Origin: Comamonas sp. BIGb0124
GTDB taxonomy: Bacteria > Pseudomonadota > Gammaproteobacteria > Burkholderiales > Burkholderiaceae_C
Length of the DNA: 64,000 bases
NCBI RefSeq assembly: GCF_003752175.1
Contig: NZ_RJVF01000011.1
Coordinates: forward strand, 372,001 to 436,000
Direction: 5' to 3'
The notes beneath the pieces were generated by a model. That model was not told the origin of the DNA, did no database searches, and saw only the letters and a list, made by a program, of their open reading frames with translations. Position 1 is the first letter of the stretch. Each line of letters begins with the position of its first letter. A program made the position numbers and the translations under genes. Positions 34,241 to 44,620 of this stretch are shown piece after piece.

Positions 34241-35521
34241 CTATCGCGTCATCCATTCCAGCGGCCACATGACGATCTGCGGAAAGACCACCAGCAGCAG
34301 CATCACGATGGTCTGGGCCACCATGAAGGGGATGACCCCCTTGATGGCCCCGCTCATCGGAATCTTGGCCACCCCGCAGACCACGTTGAGCACCGTGCCG
34401 ACCGGTGGCGTGACCAGGCCGATGGCGTTGTTCATGATGAACAGCACGCCGAAGTACACCGGGTCGATGCCGGCCTGCTTGAGCACCGGCATGAGCACGG
34501 GCGTCATGATCAGCACGGTGGGCGTGAAGTCGAGCGCGGTGCCGATGACCAGGACCAGCAGCATGAGCACGAAGGTCAGCAGCATGCGGTTGTCCATCAG
34601 CGGCTCGACCAGCGCGGCCAGTTGCTGCGGAATGTCGGCGGTGGTGATCAGCCAGGCCGAGACCCCGGCCGCCGAGACCAGGAACATGATCACGGCCGTG
34701 GTTTCGGCGGCGCGGTAGAACAGCGCGAACAGCTGTTTGGGCTTGATCTCGCGATAGACGACCAGTCCGACGAACAGCGAGTAGACCGCCGCGATCACGG
34801 CCGCCTCGGTGGGCGTGAACAGGCCGACCTTGAGCCCGCCGACGATGACGATGGGCAGGATCAGCGCCCACACGGCCTGGCGGGTAGCGGTCCAGCGTTC
34901 GGCCATGGTGCGTTTGGGTTCGGTCCGCGGTTTGTCCTTGGCGATCGACCAGCGCCAGGCCAGCATGATCGCCAGACCCATGAGCAGGCCGGGCACGATG
35001 CCGGCGATGAACAGCTTGGTGATCGACACGCCGCCGGTCACGCCGTACAGGATCATGCCGATGGACGGCGGGATCACCGGGGCGATGATGCCGCCGCAGG
35101 CGATCAGGCCACACGAGCGGTTGATGTCGTAGCCGGCCTTGCGCATCATCGGCACCAGCACGGCGGCCAGCGCGGCGGTGTCGGCCACGGCCGAGCCCGA
35201 CAGCGAAGCCATGATGACGGCGGCGGCGACGGCGACGTAGCCCAGGCCGCCGCGGATGTGGCCGACCCAGGTCATGGCCATCAGGATGATGCGGCGCGTC
35301 ATGCCGCCGGCGTTCATGAATTCGCCGGCCAGCATGAAGAAGGGCACGGCGAGCAGCGGGAAGCTGTTGGCACCGTCCCACATGTTCTGGATCACGATCT
35401 GGGGATCGGTGAAACCCATGTAGTACATCATGGCCAGGCCGCAGCCGATGAGGGCGAAGGCCACGGGCATGCCCAGGGCCATCAGCCCCAGCAGCGACGA
35501 GATGAAAACGAAGATGGTCAT
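34241..35521 (-). CDS. dctM: TRAP transporter large permease DctM
   Basis: 426 residues, very hydrophobic with about 12 segments. VPFFMLAGEFMNAGGMTRRI, IAPVIPPSIGMILYGV and NAIGLVTPPVGTVLNV are DctM hallmarks. The stop of the small permease gene overlaps its start by 4 bases. It carries ion-driven substrate movement. Confidence 0.93.
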   Translation of the reverse strand: MTIFVFISSLLGLMALGMPVAFALIGCGLAMMYYMGFTDPQIVIQNMWDGANSFPLLAVPFFMLAGEFMNAGGMTRRIILMAMTWVGHIRGGLGYVAVAAAVIMASLSGSAVADTAALAAVLVPMMRKAGYDINRSCGLIACGGIIAPVIPPSIGMILYGVTGGVSITKLFIAGIVPGLLMGLAIMLAWRWSIAKDKPRTEPKRTMAERWTATRQAVWALILPIVIVGGLKVGLFTPTEAAVIAAVYSLFVGLVVYREIKPKQLFALFYRAAETTAVIMFLVSAAGVSAWLITTADIPQQLAALVEPLMDNRMLLTFVLMLLVLVIGTALDFTPTVLIMTPVLMPVLKQAGIDPVYFGVLFIMNNAIGLVTPPVGTVLNVVCGVAKIPMSGAIKGVIPFMVAQTIVMLLLVVFPQIVMWPLEWMTR

Positions 35522-36114
35522 GGCTGGTTGTTCCTGTGGGCTGCTGCGGGCGCCGCGTTCTGCGCCACCATGGCTTGCTCGGCCGCCAGGGCGTCGCTCA
35601 TGCCTTCCTCGTGCACGTCGATCAGCTCGTCGTCGCCGACCTTGCCGGCCAGCAGGCGCAGCAGGTTGGACAGGCAGATCAGGCCGATCGCCGTGCCGGT
35701 GACATAGCTCACGCCGAACACCCACAGCATGCTGATCTGCGCGACGGGCGAGGCGTTGCCGGCCACGATGTCGTGCTGCAGCCAGGTGCCGTAGACGATG
35801 TAGCCGCAGCACACCAGCATGACGGCCTGGCTGATGCCCCAGCAGATGCGCCGGCCCAGCACCGGCAGGATCTGGACCAGGATGTCGACGCCCAGGTGGG
35901 CGCGGCGGCGCATGCCGACCACGGCGCCCAGGAACGTCATCCAGACGAATGCGAACCGGGGGATCTCTTCCGAGAGATCGATGCCGGTGTTCAGGAACAG
36001 CCGCAGCATGACGTTGCCGAACACCATGACGAACATCACGACCATGCAGACGACCATCATGATTTCCAGCAGGCGCGTGATGGCGTCCGCAATTGCTTTC
36101 AAGGTAGAACCCAT
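35518..36114 (-). CDS. dctQ: TRAP transporter small permease DctQ
   Basis: 198 residues with four hydrophobic segments; SEEIPRFAFVWMTFLGAVVGMRRRAHLGVD is the DctQ signature region. A hydrophilic C-terminal tail of about 45 residues follows. It pairs with DctM downstream. Confidence 0.92.
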   Translation of the reverse strand: MGSTLKAIADAITRLLEIMMVVCMVVMFVMVFGNVMLRLFLNTGIDLSEEIPRFAFVWMTFLGAVVGMRRRAHLGVDILVQILPVLGRRICWGISQAVMLVCCGYIVYGTWLQHDIVAGNASPVAQISMLWVFGVSYVTGTAIGLICLSNLLRLLAGKVGDDELIDVHEEGMSDALAAEQAMVAQNAAPAAAHRNNQP

Positions 36115-36149
36115 CGGCAGTGCCTCTTATAAGGTGGAGAGGAGGAAAG

Positions 36150-36169
36150 CCGGGGCCAGGCGGCCCCGG
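36150..36169 (-). terminator. intercistronic hairpin between dctP and dctQ
   Basis: CCGGGGCC and GGCCCCGG form a perfect all-GC 8-bp stem around 4 bases, with CTTTCC after it on the minus strand. It could protect the dctP message or reduce read-through to the permease genes. Confidence 0.5.
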
Positions 36170-36188
36170 TGGTGTGGATCGATGAGGA

Positions 36189-37214
36189 TTACTTGGCCTT
36201 GCGCGCCTGTTCGATCTCGGTGTAGAAACCTTGGACGAACTCTTCGCCGATCACGGGCGTGAACTTGGCGACGACGGGCTTGACCTTGTCCTGGATGCGC
36301 GCGACATCGGCGGCGCTCAGCGCGTCGACCTGCACGCCGGCGGCCTTGAACTTGCCGATCACTTCGGCGTCGCCCTCGTCGAGCAGCTTGCGTTGCAGCA
36401 GGCCGGCTTCGGTGGCGGCCTTGCGCAGGCCGGCGCGGTCGGATTCCGACAGGCGGTCCCAGAACTTCTTGGAAGCCACCAGCGCGACCGGCGTGTAGAC
36501 ATGGTTGGTCAGCGAGATGTACTTCTGCACTTCCTGCATCTTGTTGGCGTACATGTGCTGCAGCGGGTTTTCCTGGCCGTCCAGCGCCTTGATTTCAAGC
36601 GCGGGGAAGACTTCGGCAAAAGCCATGGGCGTGGCGTTGGAGCCCAGCGTCTTCCAGGTATCGAGCGCCACCGGGTTGGTCATCACACGCACCTTCAGGC
36701 CGCTGATGTCCTCCAGCTTGGTCACGCTGTGCTTGCTGTTGGAGAGGTTGCGGAAACCCATGCCGCTCCAGGTCAGTCCGACCAGGCCGGCCGGCTCGAT
36801 CTTCTCGAAGATCTTCTTGGAGGAGGCGCCGTCGAGCAGGGCATAGACCTCCTGGGTGTTGCGGAACATGAAGGGCAGATCCCAGATCTGCACTTCCTTG
36901 ACGCGGGTCGACAGCGGCGCCAGGGTGCCGATGTAGAGCTCCTGCGTGCCGGCCTGCGCGGCCTGCAGTTGTTTCTCGTCGCTGCCCAGCACGGCGCTGT
37001 GATAGACCTGGATCTTCACGTTGCCGTTGGTGTAGGTATTGGCCAGCTCGGCGAACTTGTTCATGGCCGTTGCCTGCGGATGCGACTCCGGCATGGCATG
37101 CCCGATCTTGGCCTTGATTTCGGCGTGTGCCGGCATCACGGCCATGGCGGCGGCCGCGGCCGCGATCAGCGCGGCACGGCGGGTGGTGCGGAAGAATGCA
37201 TTGGATCGGGTCAT
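36189..37214 (-). CDS. dctP: TRAP transporter substrate-binding protein DctP, first copy
   Basis: 341 residues with a signal peptide ending MPAHAEI. IGHAMPESHPQATAMNKF, SAVLGSDEKQLQAAQAG, LKVRVMTNPVA and FAEVFPALEIKALDG match DctP and the second copy at 33144. It has the usual place just before dctQ. Ligand likely a sugar acid by context. Confidence 0.92.
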   Translation of the reverse strand: MTRSNAFFRTTRRAALIAAAAAAMAVMPAHAEIKAKIGHAMPESHPQATAMNKFAELANTYTNGNVKIQVYHSAVLGSDEKQLQAAQAGTQELYIGTLAPLSTRVKEVQIWDLPFMFRNTQEVYALLDGASSKKIFEKIEPAGLVGLTWSGMGFRNLSNSKHSVTKLEDISGLKVRVMTNPVALDTWKTLGSNATPMAFAEVFPALEIKALDGQENPLQHMYANKMQEVQKYISLTNHVYTPVALVASKKFWDRLSESDRAGLRKAATEAGLLQRKLLDEGDAEVIGKFKAAGVQVDALSAADVARIQDKVKPVVAKFTPVIGEEFVQGFYTEIEQARKAK

Positions 37215-37291
37215 GACGTGTCTCCGTTGTGGTTTGAAAAGGAATGGGGCAGCGATCAGTCAGCTCAGAAACGGTGCGGGGCGCGTGCGGG

Positions 37292-38539
37292 TCAGGGGGT
37301 CTGCAGCGTGCCGTCGGCCAGGCGGGTCTGGGTCCAGTGGGTGACGAGGTTCTCGCAGGGGTACTTGGCGGCTTCGGCCTCGTCGACCTCCACGCCCAGA
37401 CCGGGTTGGTCGTTGGCGTAGACATGGCCCTGCCTGAATTCGGGCAGGCCCGGGAACACGTCCAGCAAGGCCGCTCGCGGCCCCTTGAGGGCCTGGATCA
37501 CGAAATTCGGCGGCTCGGTGCCCGACCATTCCTGCACGCCGAAGTTGCGCGAGGCCAGGTCGATGTGGATGTTGGCCGCGTGGGCCAGGGGCGACATGTC
37601 GCCCGGTCCGTGCCAGGCCGTGCGCACGCCGAACTGTTCGGCGAAGATCTGCAGCTTGCGGCCCGGCGTGATGCCGCCGATCTGGCTCAGGTGCACGCGC
37701 ACGAAGTCGATCAGGCGCTCGGTGATCATGAAACGCCATTCGTAGGGGTTGTTGAACAGTTCGCCCTGGGCCAGCGGCGTGTTGGTCTTGGCACGCAGCT
37801 GGCGCAGCCATTCGCCTTCTTCCAGCGGGATGGCGTCTTCCAGGAAAAACAGGTCGTAGGGGTCGAGTTCGACCGCCAGCCGGATCGCATCGATGGGCTT
37901 GAGCCGCTCGTGCACGTCGTGGCACAGCGAGACGTCGAAGCCCAGGCGGCTGCGCAGGCCGTCGAACATCTTCAGCGTTTCGCGCATGTAGCGTTTGCCG
38001 TCGAGGTAGATGCCGTCCGGCGAACCGCTGGGAGCCGACAGCGGCGCCGGGCCGAACCCGCCGCCGCCGTAGCCGCCGCTCTGGCAGCGGATGTGGGTGA
38101 TGCCCTGGGCCTGGTATTTCAGGATGTTGTCGCAGAGCTCTTCGAGGTCGCGGCCGTCGGCATGCCGGTAGATCGGCACACCGGCACGGCAGCGGCCGCC
38201 GAACAGCTGGTAGAGCGGCATGCCGGCCATCTTGCCCTTGATGTCCCACAGCGCCATGTCGATGCCCGAGATCGCGTTGTTCTCGATCGGGCCGTTGCGC
38301 CAGTAGGCGTTCTGGTGCATGAGCTGCCACAGCTCCTCGATGGCCGTGGCGTCGCGGCCGACCAGCAGGGGCTTGAGGTACTGCTCGATCAGCGTGACCA
38401 CTGCCAGGTGGCGGTAGGCAAAGGTGGCGCAGCCCCAGCCGTACAGGCCAGGCTGGTTGGTCTCGACCTTGACCACGACCAGGTTGATGCCTTCGGGTGC
38501 GGTGAGGACGACGCGGATGTCGGTGATGAGGGTGGTCAT
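37292..38539 (-). CDS. enolase-superfamily mannonate/gluconate dehydratase (ManD/RspA type)
   Basis: 415 residues. HDVHER and FLEDAIPLEE hold metal ligands, followed by AQGELFNNPYEW, RVHLSQIGGITPGRK and WHGPGDMSPLAHAANIHIDL, which are diagnostic of the ManD group. Members dehydrate D-mannonate and/or D-gluconate to 2-keto-3-deoxy-D-gluconate, and some have only weak activity. With an SDR upstream and an idonate-type dehydrogenase downstream, a role in hexonate use is likely. No signal peptide; cytoplasmic. Confidence 0.87.
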   Translation of the reverse strand: MTTLITDIRVVLTAPEGINLVVVKVETNQPGLYGWGCATFAYRHLAVVTLIEQYLKPLLVGRDATAIEELWQLMHQNAYWRNGPIENNAISGIDMALWDIKGKMAGMPLYQLFGGRCRAGVPIYRHADGRDLEELCDNILKYQAQGITHIRCQSGGYGGGGFGPAPLSAPSGSPDGIYLDGKRYMRETLKMFDGLRSRLGFDVSLCHDVHERLKPIDAIRLAVELDPYDLFFLEDAIPLEEGEWLRQLRAKTNTPLAQGELFNNPYEWRFMITERLIDFVRVHLSQIGGITPGRKLQIFAEQFGVRTAWHGPGDMSPLAHAANIHIDLASRNFGVQEWSGTEPPNFVIQALKGPRAALLDVFPGLPEFRQGHVYANDQPGLGVEVDEAEAAKYPCENLVTHWTQTRLADGTLQTP

Positions 38540-38693
38540 CGGATCGGTGGGCGGTGTAAGGGTGCGTGGGCGTTGGGGGTGGGGCCGGCGGACCATCCGC
38601 CGGCGTTCGGTCGTTGCGACAGCGCTGTCCGAAGCGGCGTCGGTGGCCGTGGTGGGCCGGCGAGGCCGCGGGGTTCGGCTCAGCGCAGCGGGT

Positions 38694-39464
38694 TCAGAGC
38701 ACCGCCAGCCAGCCGCCATCCACGTAGATGATCTGGCCGTTGACGTAGTCCGACGCCGGCGAGGCCAGGTACACGGCCGTGCCGGCGAGTTCCTCGGGTT
38801 TGCCCCAGCGCTGGGCGGGATTGCTGCTCTTGACCCAGGCATCGAACTCTGGGTTGTTGACCAGGGCCTCGTTCATGTCGGTCAGGATGTAGCCGGGACC
38901 GATGGAGTTGGCCTGGATGTTGAAGCGGGCCCATTCGGCCGCCATCGAGCGCGACAGCAGCTTGATGCCGCCTTTGGCCACGGTGTAGGGAGCCACGGTG
39001 GCGCGTGCGGCCTCGCTGGTCAGCGAGCCGATGTTGATGATCTTGCCGCCGTTGCCCTTGGCGATCATGCGCCGTGCGGCTTCGCGGCCGACCAGGAAAG
39101 CGGCGGTCAGGTTGGTGTCGATGACACGCTGCCAGTCCTTGAGCTCGAGCTCGAGCATGGGGGCGCGATGCTGGATGCCGGCGTTGTTGACCAGGATGTC
39201 GATGTGCAAGCCCTGTTCGTCGAAGGCCTGGAAGGCCTGGCGCACGGCCTGCTCGTCGGCGACGTCGAAGGCCGAGCCTTGCGCATCCAGGCCTTCGGCA
39301 GCCAGGGTAGACACCGCTTGTTCGAGTGCCGCCGTCTGGCGACCATTGAGGACCACGCGGGCACCTGCCTGCGCCAGGCCGCGGGCGATCGCCAGTCCGA
39401 TGCCGCGCGCCGAACCCGTGACCAGGGCCGTGCGGCCCGACAAATCAAAACTACCTTGGGACAT
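38694..39464 (-). CDS. short-chain dehydrogenase, gluconate 5-dehydrogenase-like
   Basis: 256 residues. TGSARGIGLAIARG is the NAD(P) turn, NNAG is present and the catalytic YTVAK follows; the C-terminus VNGQIIYVDGGW is typical of SDRs. RTALVTGSARGIG and the length fit IdnO/gluconate 5-dehydrogenase, which interconverts D-gluconate and 5-keto-D-gluconate, though many SDRs look alike. Start 39464 is chosen because GGATGG lies before it; an ATG at 39479 would add five residues. It heads the minus-strand operon under two TCATAC-type operators. Confidence 0.8.
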   Translation of the reverse strand: MSQGSFDLSGRTALVTGSARGIGLAIARGLAQAGARVVLNGRQTAALEQAVSTLAAEGLDAQGSAFDVADEQAVRQAFQAFDEQGLHIDILVNNAGIQHRAPMLELELKDWQRVIDTNLTAAFLVGREAARRMIAKGNGGKIINIGSLTSEAARATVAPYTVAKGGIKLLSRSMAAEWARFNIQANSIGPGYILTDMNEALVNNPEFDAWVKSSNPAQRWGKPEELAGTAVYLASPASDYVNGQIIYVDGGWLAVL

Positions 39465-39491
39465 GCCAGAACCATCCATTTGTCAATAAAT

Positions 39492-39505
39492 GTATAACGT
39501 ATGAT
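39492..39505. promoter_or_regulatory. GntR-type operator near the SDR operon start
   Basis: GTATAACGTATGAT (reverse complement begins ATCATACGTTAT) lies just upstream of the SDR gene. It shares the TCATAC half with the sites at 29050 and 39611. Confidence 0.5.
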
Positions 39506-39610
39506 GATTGAAAACGAGCCGATGCGCTCCTAGGGTTAGCCTGTAGAAAAGGGTAAATACCGAGGATCAAAACGGGATCGCAGAGCCCTGCGCGTGTGGA
39601 ACTTCAAACG

Positions 39611-39622
39611 TCATACGTGATA
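39611..39622. promoter_or_regulatory. GntR-type operator in the regulator promoter
   Basis: TCATACGTGATA ends 10 bases before the regulator ATG and would block its own transcription, suggesting autoregulation. Confidence 0.5.
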
Positions 39623-39632
39623 TAAGAGTTCC

Positions 39633-40361
39633 ATGCTTTATCCCGCCCCCAAGGCCCGTGCCACGTTCCAAGAACAAGTCCTGCAGCAGCTGGGTCAGGA
39701 CATCTGTGCCGGCCGTTACCGGCCCGGACAGATCCTGCCGCCCGAGCCCGAACTCTGCGAACGTTTCGGCTACAGCCGCATCGTGATCCGCGAGGCCATC
39801 AAGTCGCTCGCCGCCAAGGGCATGCTGACCGTGCAGCGCCGCATCGGCACCGTGGTGCAGGAGGTCGACGGCTGGAACCTCTTCGATCCGGATGTCATCG
39901 CCTGGCGTTCGGTGCTGCTCGAGACCGACCCGGTCATGGCCCGCGATCTGGCCGAACTGCGCCGCATCGTCGAGCCCGGTGCCGCCCGGCTGGCGGCGAC
40001 CCGGGCCAGCCCCGAAGAACGGCGGGCCCTGCGGGCCGCCTACATGGCCATGGCGCGTGCGGTGGCAGGCAAGGGCGATTACGTCAAGGCCGATCTGCAG
40101 TTCCACGCCACCATCCTGTCGGCCAGCGGCAACCAGTACCTGCGGCGCATGCGCGAGTCGATGTTCGCCATGCTGCATGCCAGCTTCAAGATCGTGACCT
40201 GGAAATCCGGCGGGCCGGCGGCCTCGCTGCCGCTCCACGAAGCCGTGTGCCTGGCCATCGAGCGCGGAGATGCGGACGGCGCCGAACGGGCCTCCTTCAT
40301 CCTGATCGAACGGGCCGAAGCCGACCTGCGGGAACAACTCCAGCCGGCCGTGATCGACTGA
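39633..40361 (+). CDS. FadR/GntR-family transcriptional regulator (DgoR-like)
   Basis: 242 residues. The winged helix includes LPPEPELCERFGYSRIVIREAIKSLAAKGMLTV, the GntR signature; an FCD ligand domain follows with LRRIVEPGAARLAA and the metal-type His in LQFHATIL. It is divergent from the sugar-acid operon with two related palindromes between, so it likely represses both that operon and the dgo genes, with a sugar acid as inducer. DgoR in enterics has the same family and role. Confidence 0.85.
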   Translation: MLYPAPKARATFQEQVLQQLGQDICAGRYRPGQILPPEPELCERFGYSRIVIREAIKSLAAKGMLTVQRRIGTVVQEVDGWNLFDPDVIAWRSVLLETDPVMARDLAELRRIVEPGAARLAATRASPEERRALRAAYMAMARAVAGKGDYVKADLQFHATILSASGNQYLRRMRESMFAMLHASFKIVTWKSGGPAASLPLHEAVCLAIERGDADGAERASFILIERAEADLREQLQPAVID

Positions 40362-40497
40362 AGCGGCCGCGACCCGGGCTGGCGGCAGGCCGGGCCCTCG
40401 GGGAATGGGGTCCAGGCCTGTCATGGCCGTGGCGCACTCCTTGCATATGCTCCAATGATCCCGGCCGAAGTTCCGGCCATGACTTTCAGGAGCGCCT

Positions 40498-42276
40498 GTG
40501 CCGTCCGATATGGTCCACTCCCAGCAGCCGTCAGTGCCTATTGCCCCTTCCTCGGCCGAGTGGTGGCGTGGTGCGGTGATCTACCAGATCTACCCTCGAA
40601 GTTTCCAGGACAGCGACGGCGACGGGGTGGGCGACCTGCCCGGCGTGCTGCAGCGGCTCGATCACATTGCCGCGCTCGGCGCCGATGCGGTGTGGATCTC
40701 GCCGTTCTTCAAGTCGCCCATGAAGGACTTCGGCTACGACGTGGCCGACTACCGGCAGGTCGATCCGCTCTTCGGCACCCTGGCCGATTTCGACGCCGTA
40801 CTGGGCAAGGCCCACGCGCTGGGGCTGCGGGTGATGATCGATCAGGTGCTCTCGCACACCTCGGACCAGCATGCCTGGTTCCAGCAGAGCCGCGCCAGCC
40901 GCGACAACCCCTATGCCGACTGGTATGTCTGGGCCGATGCCCGGGCGGACGGCACGCCGCCCAACAACTGGCTGTCGGTGTTCGGCGGATCGGCCTGGAC
41001 CTGGGATGCGCGGCGCCGGCAGTACTACCTGCACCAGTTCCTGGCCGAGCAGCCCGATCTCAATTTTCACAACCCGGCCGTGCGGGCGCAGTTGCTCGAC
41101 GAGGTGCGTTTCTGGTGCGAGCGCGGCGTGGACGGTTTTCGGTTCGATGCCTGCAATCACCAGTTCAGCGATGCGCAACTGCGCGACAACCCGCCCGCGC
41201 GTGCCGGCGAGGTCGTCAGCACGGTCAGTGCGGACAACCCCTACGCCATGCAGCGTCACCTCTACGACAAGAGCCGGCCCGAGAACCTGCCGTTCCTCGA
41301 AGAACTGCGGGCCGTGCTCGATGTCCATGGCGCGGCCGCCATGGGCGAGGTCGGCGACGAGGACGCGCCGCCGATCATGGCCGAATACACCGCGTCCGGT
41401 CGGCGCCTGCACATGGCCTACAGCTTTGCGCTGGTCACGCGGGACGGCTCGGCCGCCCACATCCGCCATGAAGTCGAACGCCTGACGGCCGCGCTGGCCC
41501 GGACCGGCGGCTGGGGTTGCTGGGCGTTTTCCAATCACGACTCCGAGCGTGTCGCCACGCGCTGGGCCTTGCCGCAAGCCGATGGCACGGCCGGCCGGCC
41601 GCAGCCGGCGCAGTGCCGGATGCTGTGGGCTCTGCTGAGCGCGCTGCCCGGCAGCGTCTGCGTCTACCAGGGCGAAGAATTGGGGCTGCCCCAGGCCGAC
41701 GTGCCGTTCGAGCTGCTGCAGGACCCGTATGGCAAGGCCTTCTGGCCCGAGTTCAAGGGGCGCGACGGCTGCCGCACGCCGATGCCGTGGCAACGCGATG
41801 CGGTGCACGGCGGCTTCACGGCCGCGCAGGCGGTGCCCTGGCTGCCCATGCCGGCCGAACACCGGGCCCTGGCGGTCGATGTCCAGGCGGCGCAGCCGGA
41901 TTCGATGCTGCGTTTCGCCAGCCAGTGGCTGGCCTGGCGCCGCACCCAGCCCCTGCTGCGCAGCGGAGGCATCCGTTTCCACGACCATGCGGCGCCCCCC
42001 GGGGTCCTGCTGTTCGAGCGCCATGCCCCCATCGCGTCCGCACACGATGGCGCGCCCGCTGACAGCCCCCCTTCCTTGCTGCTGGCTGTGAATCTGAGTG
42101 CTGCCGTGCAGCATGTGAGTCTGAGTGCCGTAGCGGATGCTGCGGTGTGGCACGATGTCACGCCAGCCTGTGTACACGAGGCTGGCCTGGCGCCTGAGCC
42201 CGGCGCGCCGTCCGGCGTCTGGGTGCTGCCGCCGTGGGGCATTGGTGTTGGCCTGTTTGTTGCAAGGGGAGCCTGA
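40498..42276 (+). CDS. GH13 alpha-glucosidase
   Basis: 592 residues from GTG 40498, supported by AGGAG at 40488-40492; the next ATG at 40510 is poorly placed. The four GH13 regions are visible: [15 protein letters not shown] (nucleophile Asp), GEVGD (acid Glu) and [27 protein letters not shown] and the domain spacing match oligo-1,6-/alpha-glucosidases. No signal peptide, so it probably works on cytoplasmic maltodextrins released from glycogen. It opens the glycogen operon. Confidence 0.88.
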   Translation: MPSDMVHSQQPSVPIAPSSAEWWRGAVIYQIYPRSFQDSDGDGVGDLPGVLQRLDHIAALGADAVWISPFFKSPMKDFGYDVADYRQVDPLFGTLADFDAVLGKAHALGLRVMIDQVLSHTSDQHAWFQQSRASRDNPYADWYVWADARADGTPPNNWLSVFGGSAWTWDARRRQYYLHQFLAEQPDLNFHNPAVRAQLLDEVRFWCERGVDGFRFDACNHQFSDAQLRDNPPARAGEVVSTVSADNPYAMQRHLYDKSRPENLPFLEELRAVLDVHGAAAMGEVGDEDAPPIMAEYTASGRRLHMAYSFALVTRDGSAAHIRHEVERLTAALARTGGWGCWAFSNHDSERVATRWALPQADGTAGRPQPAQCRMLWALLSALPGSVCVYQGEELGLPQADVPFELLQDPYGKAFWPEFKGRDGCRTPMPWQRDAVHGGFTAAQAVPWLPMPAEHRALAVDVQAAQPDSMLRFASQWLAWRRTQPLLRSGGIRFHDHAAPPGVLLFERHAPIASAHDGAPADSPPSLLLAVNLSAAVQHVSLSAVADAAVWHDVTPACVHEAGLAPEPGAPSGVWVLPPWGIGVGLFVARGA

Positions 42277-42328
42277 CGCCTCTGCGCGAACAGGCCGCGG
42301 GCGTTGTAGTTCACAAAAAGGCCGGATC

Positions 42329-44620
42329 TTGTCGTACTCATCCCAGGCGAGCGAGTCGTCCATCTCTCTGTCCCAGCCGGAGCGCGAAGCCCTGCTGTCG
42401 GCTCGCCATGGCGACGTATTCGCCTGCCTGGGGCCGCATCGTGTCGGTGACGACACCGTGGTCCGGGTTCTGCTGCCAGGGGCGCAGGCCGTGCAGGTGC
42501 TCGATGCGCAGGGACAGGTGCTGGCCGGCTTGCCGCGTGTGCAGGACGCCCTGTTTGCCGGGCCTGTCGCCGGCCTGGCCGAGTTCGCGCCCTACCGCCT
42601 GCAGGTCGACTGGGGTGGCCATCGCACCGCGCTCGAAGATCCCTACCGCTTCGCGCCGCTGCTCGGCGACATCGATGCCTGGCTGCTGGCCGAAGGCACG
42701 CACGAGCGGCCCTACGAACAGCTCGGCGCCCATCCGTGCCGTTGCGAGGGCGTGAACGGCACGCGCTTTGCCGTCTGGGCCCCCAATGCGCAGCGGGTCT
42801 CGGTGGTCGGCGACTTCAATGGCTGGGATGGCCGGCGCCACGTCATGCGCCGCCTCGCCGGCCTGGGCATGTGGGAGATCTTCATTCCCGAGGTGGCCGT
42901 GGGCGACCTCTACAAATACGAACTGCTCGATGCTCGGGGCGACGTGGTCCGCAAGTCCGATCCCTTTGCCCTGCGCGCCGAACTGCGTCCGCAGACGGCA
43001 TCCGTGGTGCAGGGCCTGCAGGCCGTGGTCCCGGCCACTCCCGGACGGCGCGAGGCCAATGCGCTCGATGCACCCATCTCCATCTACGAAGTGCACCTGG
43101 GCTCATGGCGGCGGCATGCCGACGGCCGCTGGCTGAGCTACGCCGAACTGGCGCAGCAACTGGTGCCCTATGCGGTCGACATGGGTTACACCCACATCGA
43201 GTTGCTGCCGGTGCACGAACATCCGTTCGACGGCTCGTGGGGCTATCAGCCGACGGCGCTGTACGCGCCCACCTCGCGTTTCGGCACGGCTGCCGATTTC
43301 GCCGCGCTGGTGCAGGCCGCGCACGCCGCCGGCCTGGGCGTCATCCTCGACTGGGTGCCGGGACACTTCCCGACCGACGCCCACGCGCTGGCCGAGTTCG
43401 ATGGCACCCATCTCTTCGAGTACGCCGATCCGCGCGAAGGTTTCCATCCCGACTGGAACACCCTGATCTACAACTACGGGCGAACCGAGGTCTGCAACTA
43501 CCTGGCCGCCAACGGGCTTTACTGGATCGAGCGTTTCGGGGTCGACGGGCTGCGTGTGGATGCGGTGGCCTCCATGCTCTACCGCGACTACAGCCGCGAG
43601 CCCGGCCAGTGGATTCCCAACCGCTACGGCGGGCGCGAGAACCTCGAGGCGATCGACTTTCTGCGGCGCATGAACCGGCTGGTGGGCACCGAGCGCCCCG
43701 AGGCCATCACGGCGGCCGAGGAGTCGACGTCTTTTTTTGGCGTGACTCTGCCGCCCGAGGACGGCGGCCTGGGCTTCCACTACAAGTGGAACATGGGCTG
43801 GATGAACGACACCCTGGCCTACATGCGCGAAGATCCGGTCTACCGGCGTTACCACCACAACCGCCTGCGTTTCGGGCTGATGTACGCCTACGCCGAGAAC
43901 TTCGTGCTGCCGCTCTCGCACGACGAGGTCGTGCACGGCAAGGGTTCGCTGCTGGGCAAGATGCCGGGCGACGCCTGGCAGCGTTTCGCCAACCTGCGGG
44001 CCTACCTGGGCTTCATGTGGGGCCACCCAGGCAAGAAACTGCTGTTCATGGGCTGCGACTTTGCCCAGGATACCGAATGGAACGCCGACGCCGGGCTGCC
44101 CTGGCATCTGCTCGAGGGCGAAGGGGCCGACAACCGCCACGCCGGCATGCAGCGCCTGGTGCGCGATCTGAACCGGGTGCTGCGCCATTTTCCGGCGCTG
44201 CACCAGCAGGATTTCCAGCAGGCCGGCTTTCGCTGGGTGTGCCACGAGGATGCCGAGCACAGCGTGCTGGCTTTCCTTCGGCTCGATCGCGCGGGCCGCG
44301 CGGTGCTGGTGGTCTGCAACTTCACGCCCGTGGTGCGCGAAGGCTACCGCCTGGGGGTGCCGCGCGACACCGGCAACGGCTCGCGCTGGCGCGAGATCAT
44401 CAACACCGACCTGGCCCTCTACGGCGGCAGCGGTGTCTACAACCTGGATCAGGACAGCGTGCCCGTACCGGCCCATGGCCATACCCACTCGCTGCTGCTG
44501 ACGCTGCCGCCGCTGGCCACGCTGATGTTGGTGGCCGACGACCTCGTTCCGGCCGGCATGCCGATGGCGGGCGACGGGGTCGCGGGACGGCCTGCGGTTC
44601 GTCCGGCGGAGGCCGCCTGA
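42329..44620 (+). CDS. glgB: 1,4-alpha-glucan branching enzyme GlgB
   Basis: 763 residues from TTG 42329, the only in-frame start after the preceding stop; an AAGG lies 7 bases before it. The N1 and CBM48 modules ([20 protein letters not shown]) precede the GH13 core with [24 protein letters not shown] and [10 protein letters not shown]. It makes alpha-1,6 branches in glycogen. An ATG at 42155 inside the previous gene would make a strange extension. Its end overlaps glgX (TGATG). Confidence 0.92.
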   Translation: MSYSSQASESSISLSQPEREALLSARHGDVFACLGPHRVGDDTVVRVLLPGAQAVQVLDAQGQVLAGLPRVQDALFAGPVAGLAEFAPYRLQVDWGGHRTALEDPYRFAPLLGDIDAWLLAEGTHERPYEQLGAHPCRCEGVNGTRFAVWAPNAQRVSVVGDFNGWDGRRHVMRRLAGLGMWEIFIPEVAVGDLYKYELLDARGDVVRKSDPFALRAELRPQTASVVQGLQAVVPATPGRREANALDAPISIYEVHLGSWRRHADGRWLSYAELAQQLVPYAVDMGYTHIELLPVHEHPFDGSWGYQPTALYAPTSRFGTAADFAALVQAAHAAGLGVILDWVPGHFPTDAHALAEFDGTHLFEYADPREGFHPDWNTLIYNYGRTEVCNYLAANGLYWIERFGVDGLRVDAVASMLYRDYSREPGQWIPNRYGGRENLEAIDFLRRMNRLVGTERPEAITAAEESTSFFGVTLPPEDGGLGFHYKWNMGWMNDTLAYMREDPVYRRYHHNRLRFGLMYAYAENFVLPLSHDEVVHGKGSLLGKMPGDAWQRFANLRAYLGFMWGHPGKKLLFMGCDFAQDTEWNADAGLPWHLLEGEGADNRHAGMQRLVRDLNRVLRHFPALHQQDFQQAGFRWVCHEDAEHSVLAFLRLDRAGRAVLVVCNFTPVVREGYRLGVPRDTGNGSRWREIINTDLALYGGSGVYNLDQDSVPVPAHGHTHSLLLTLPPLATLMLVADDLVPAGMPMAGDGVAGRPAVRPAEAA

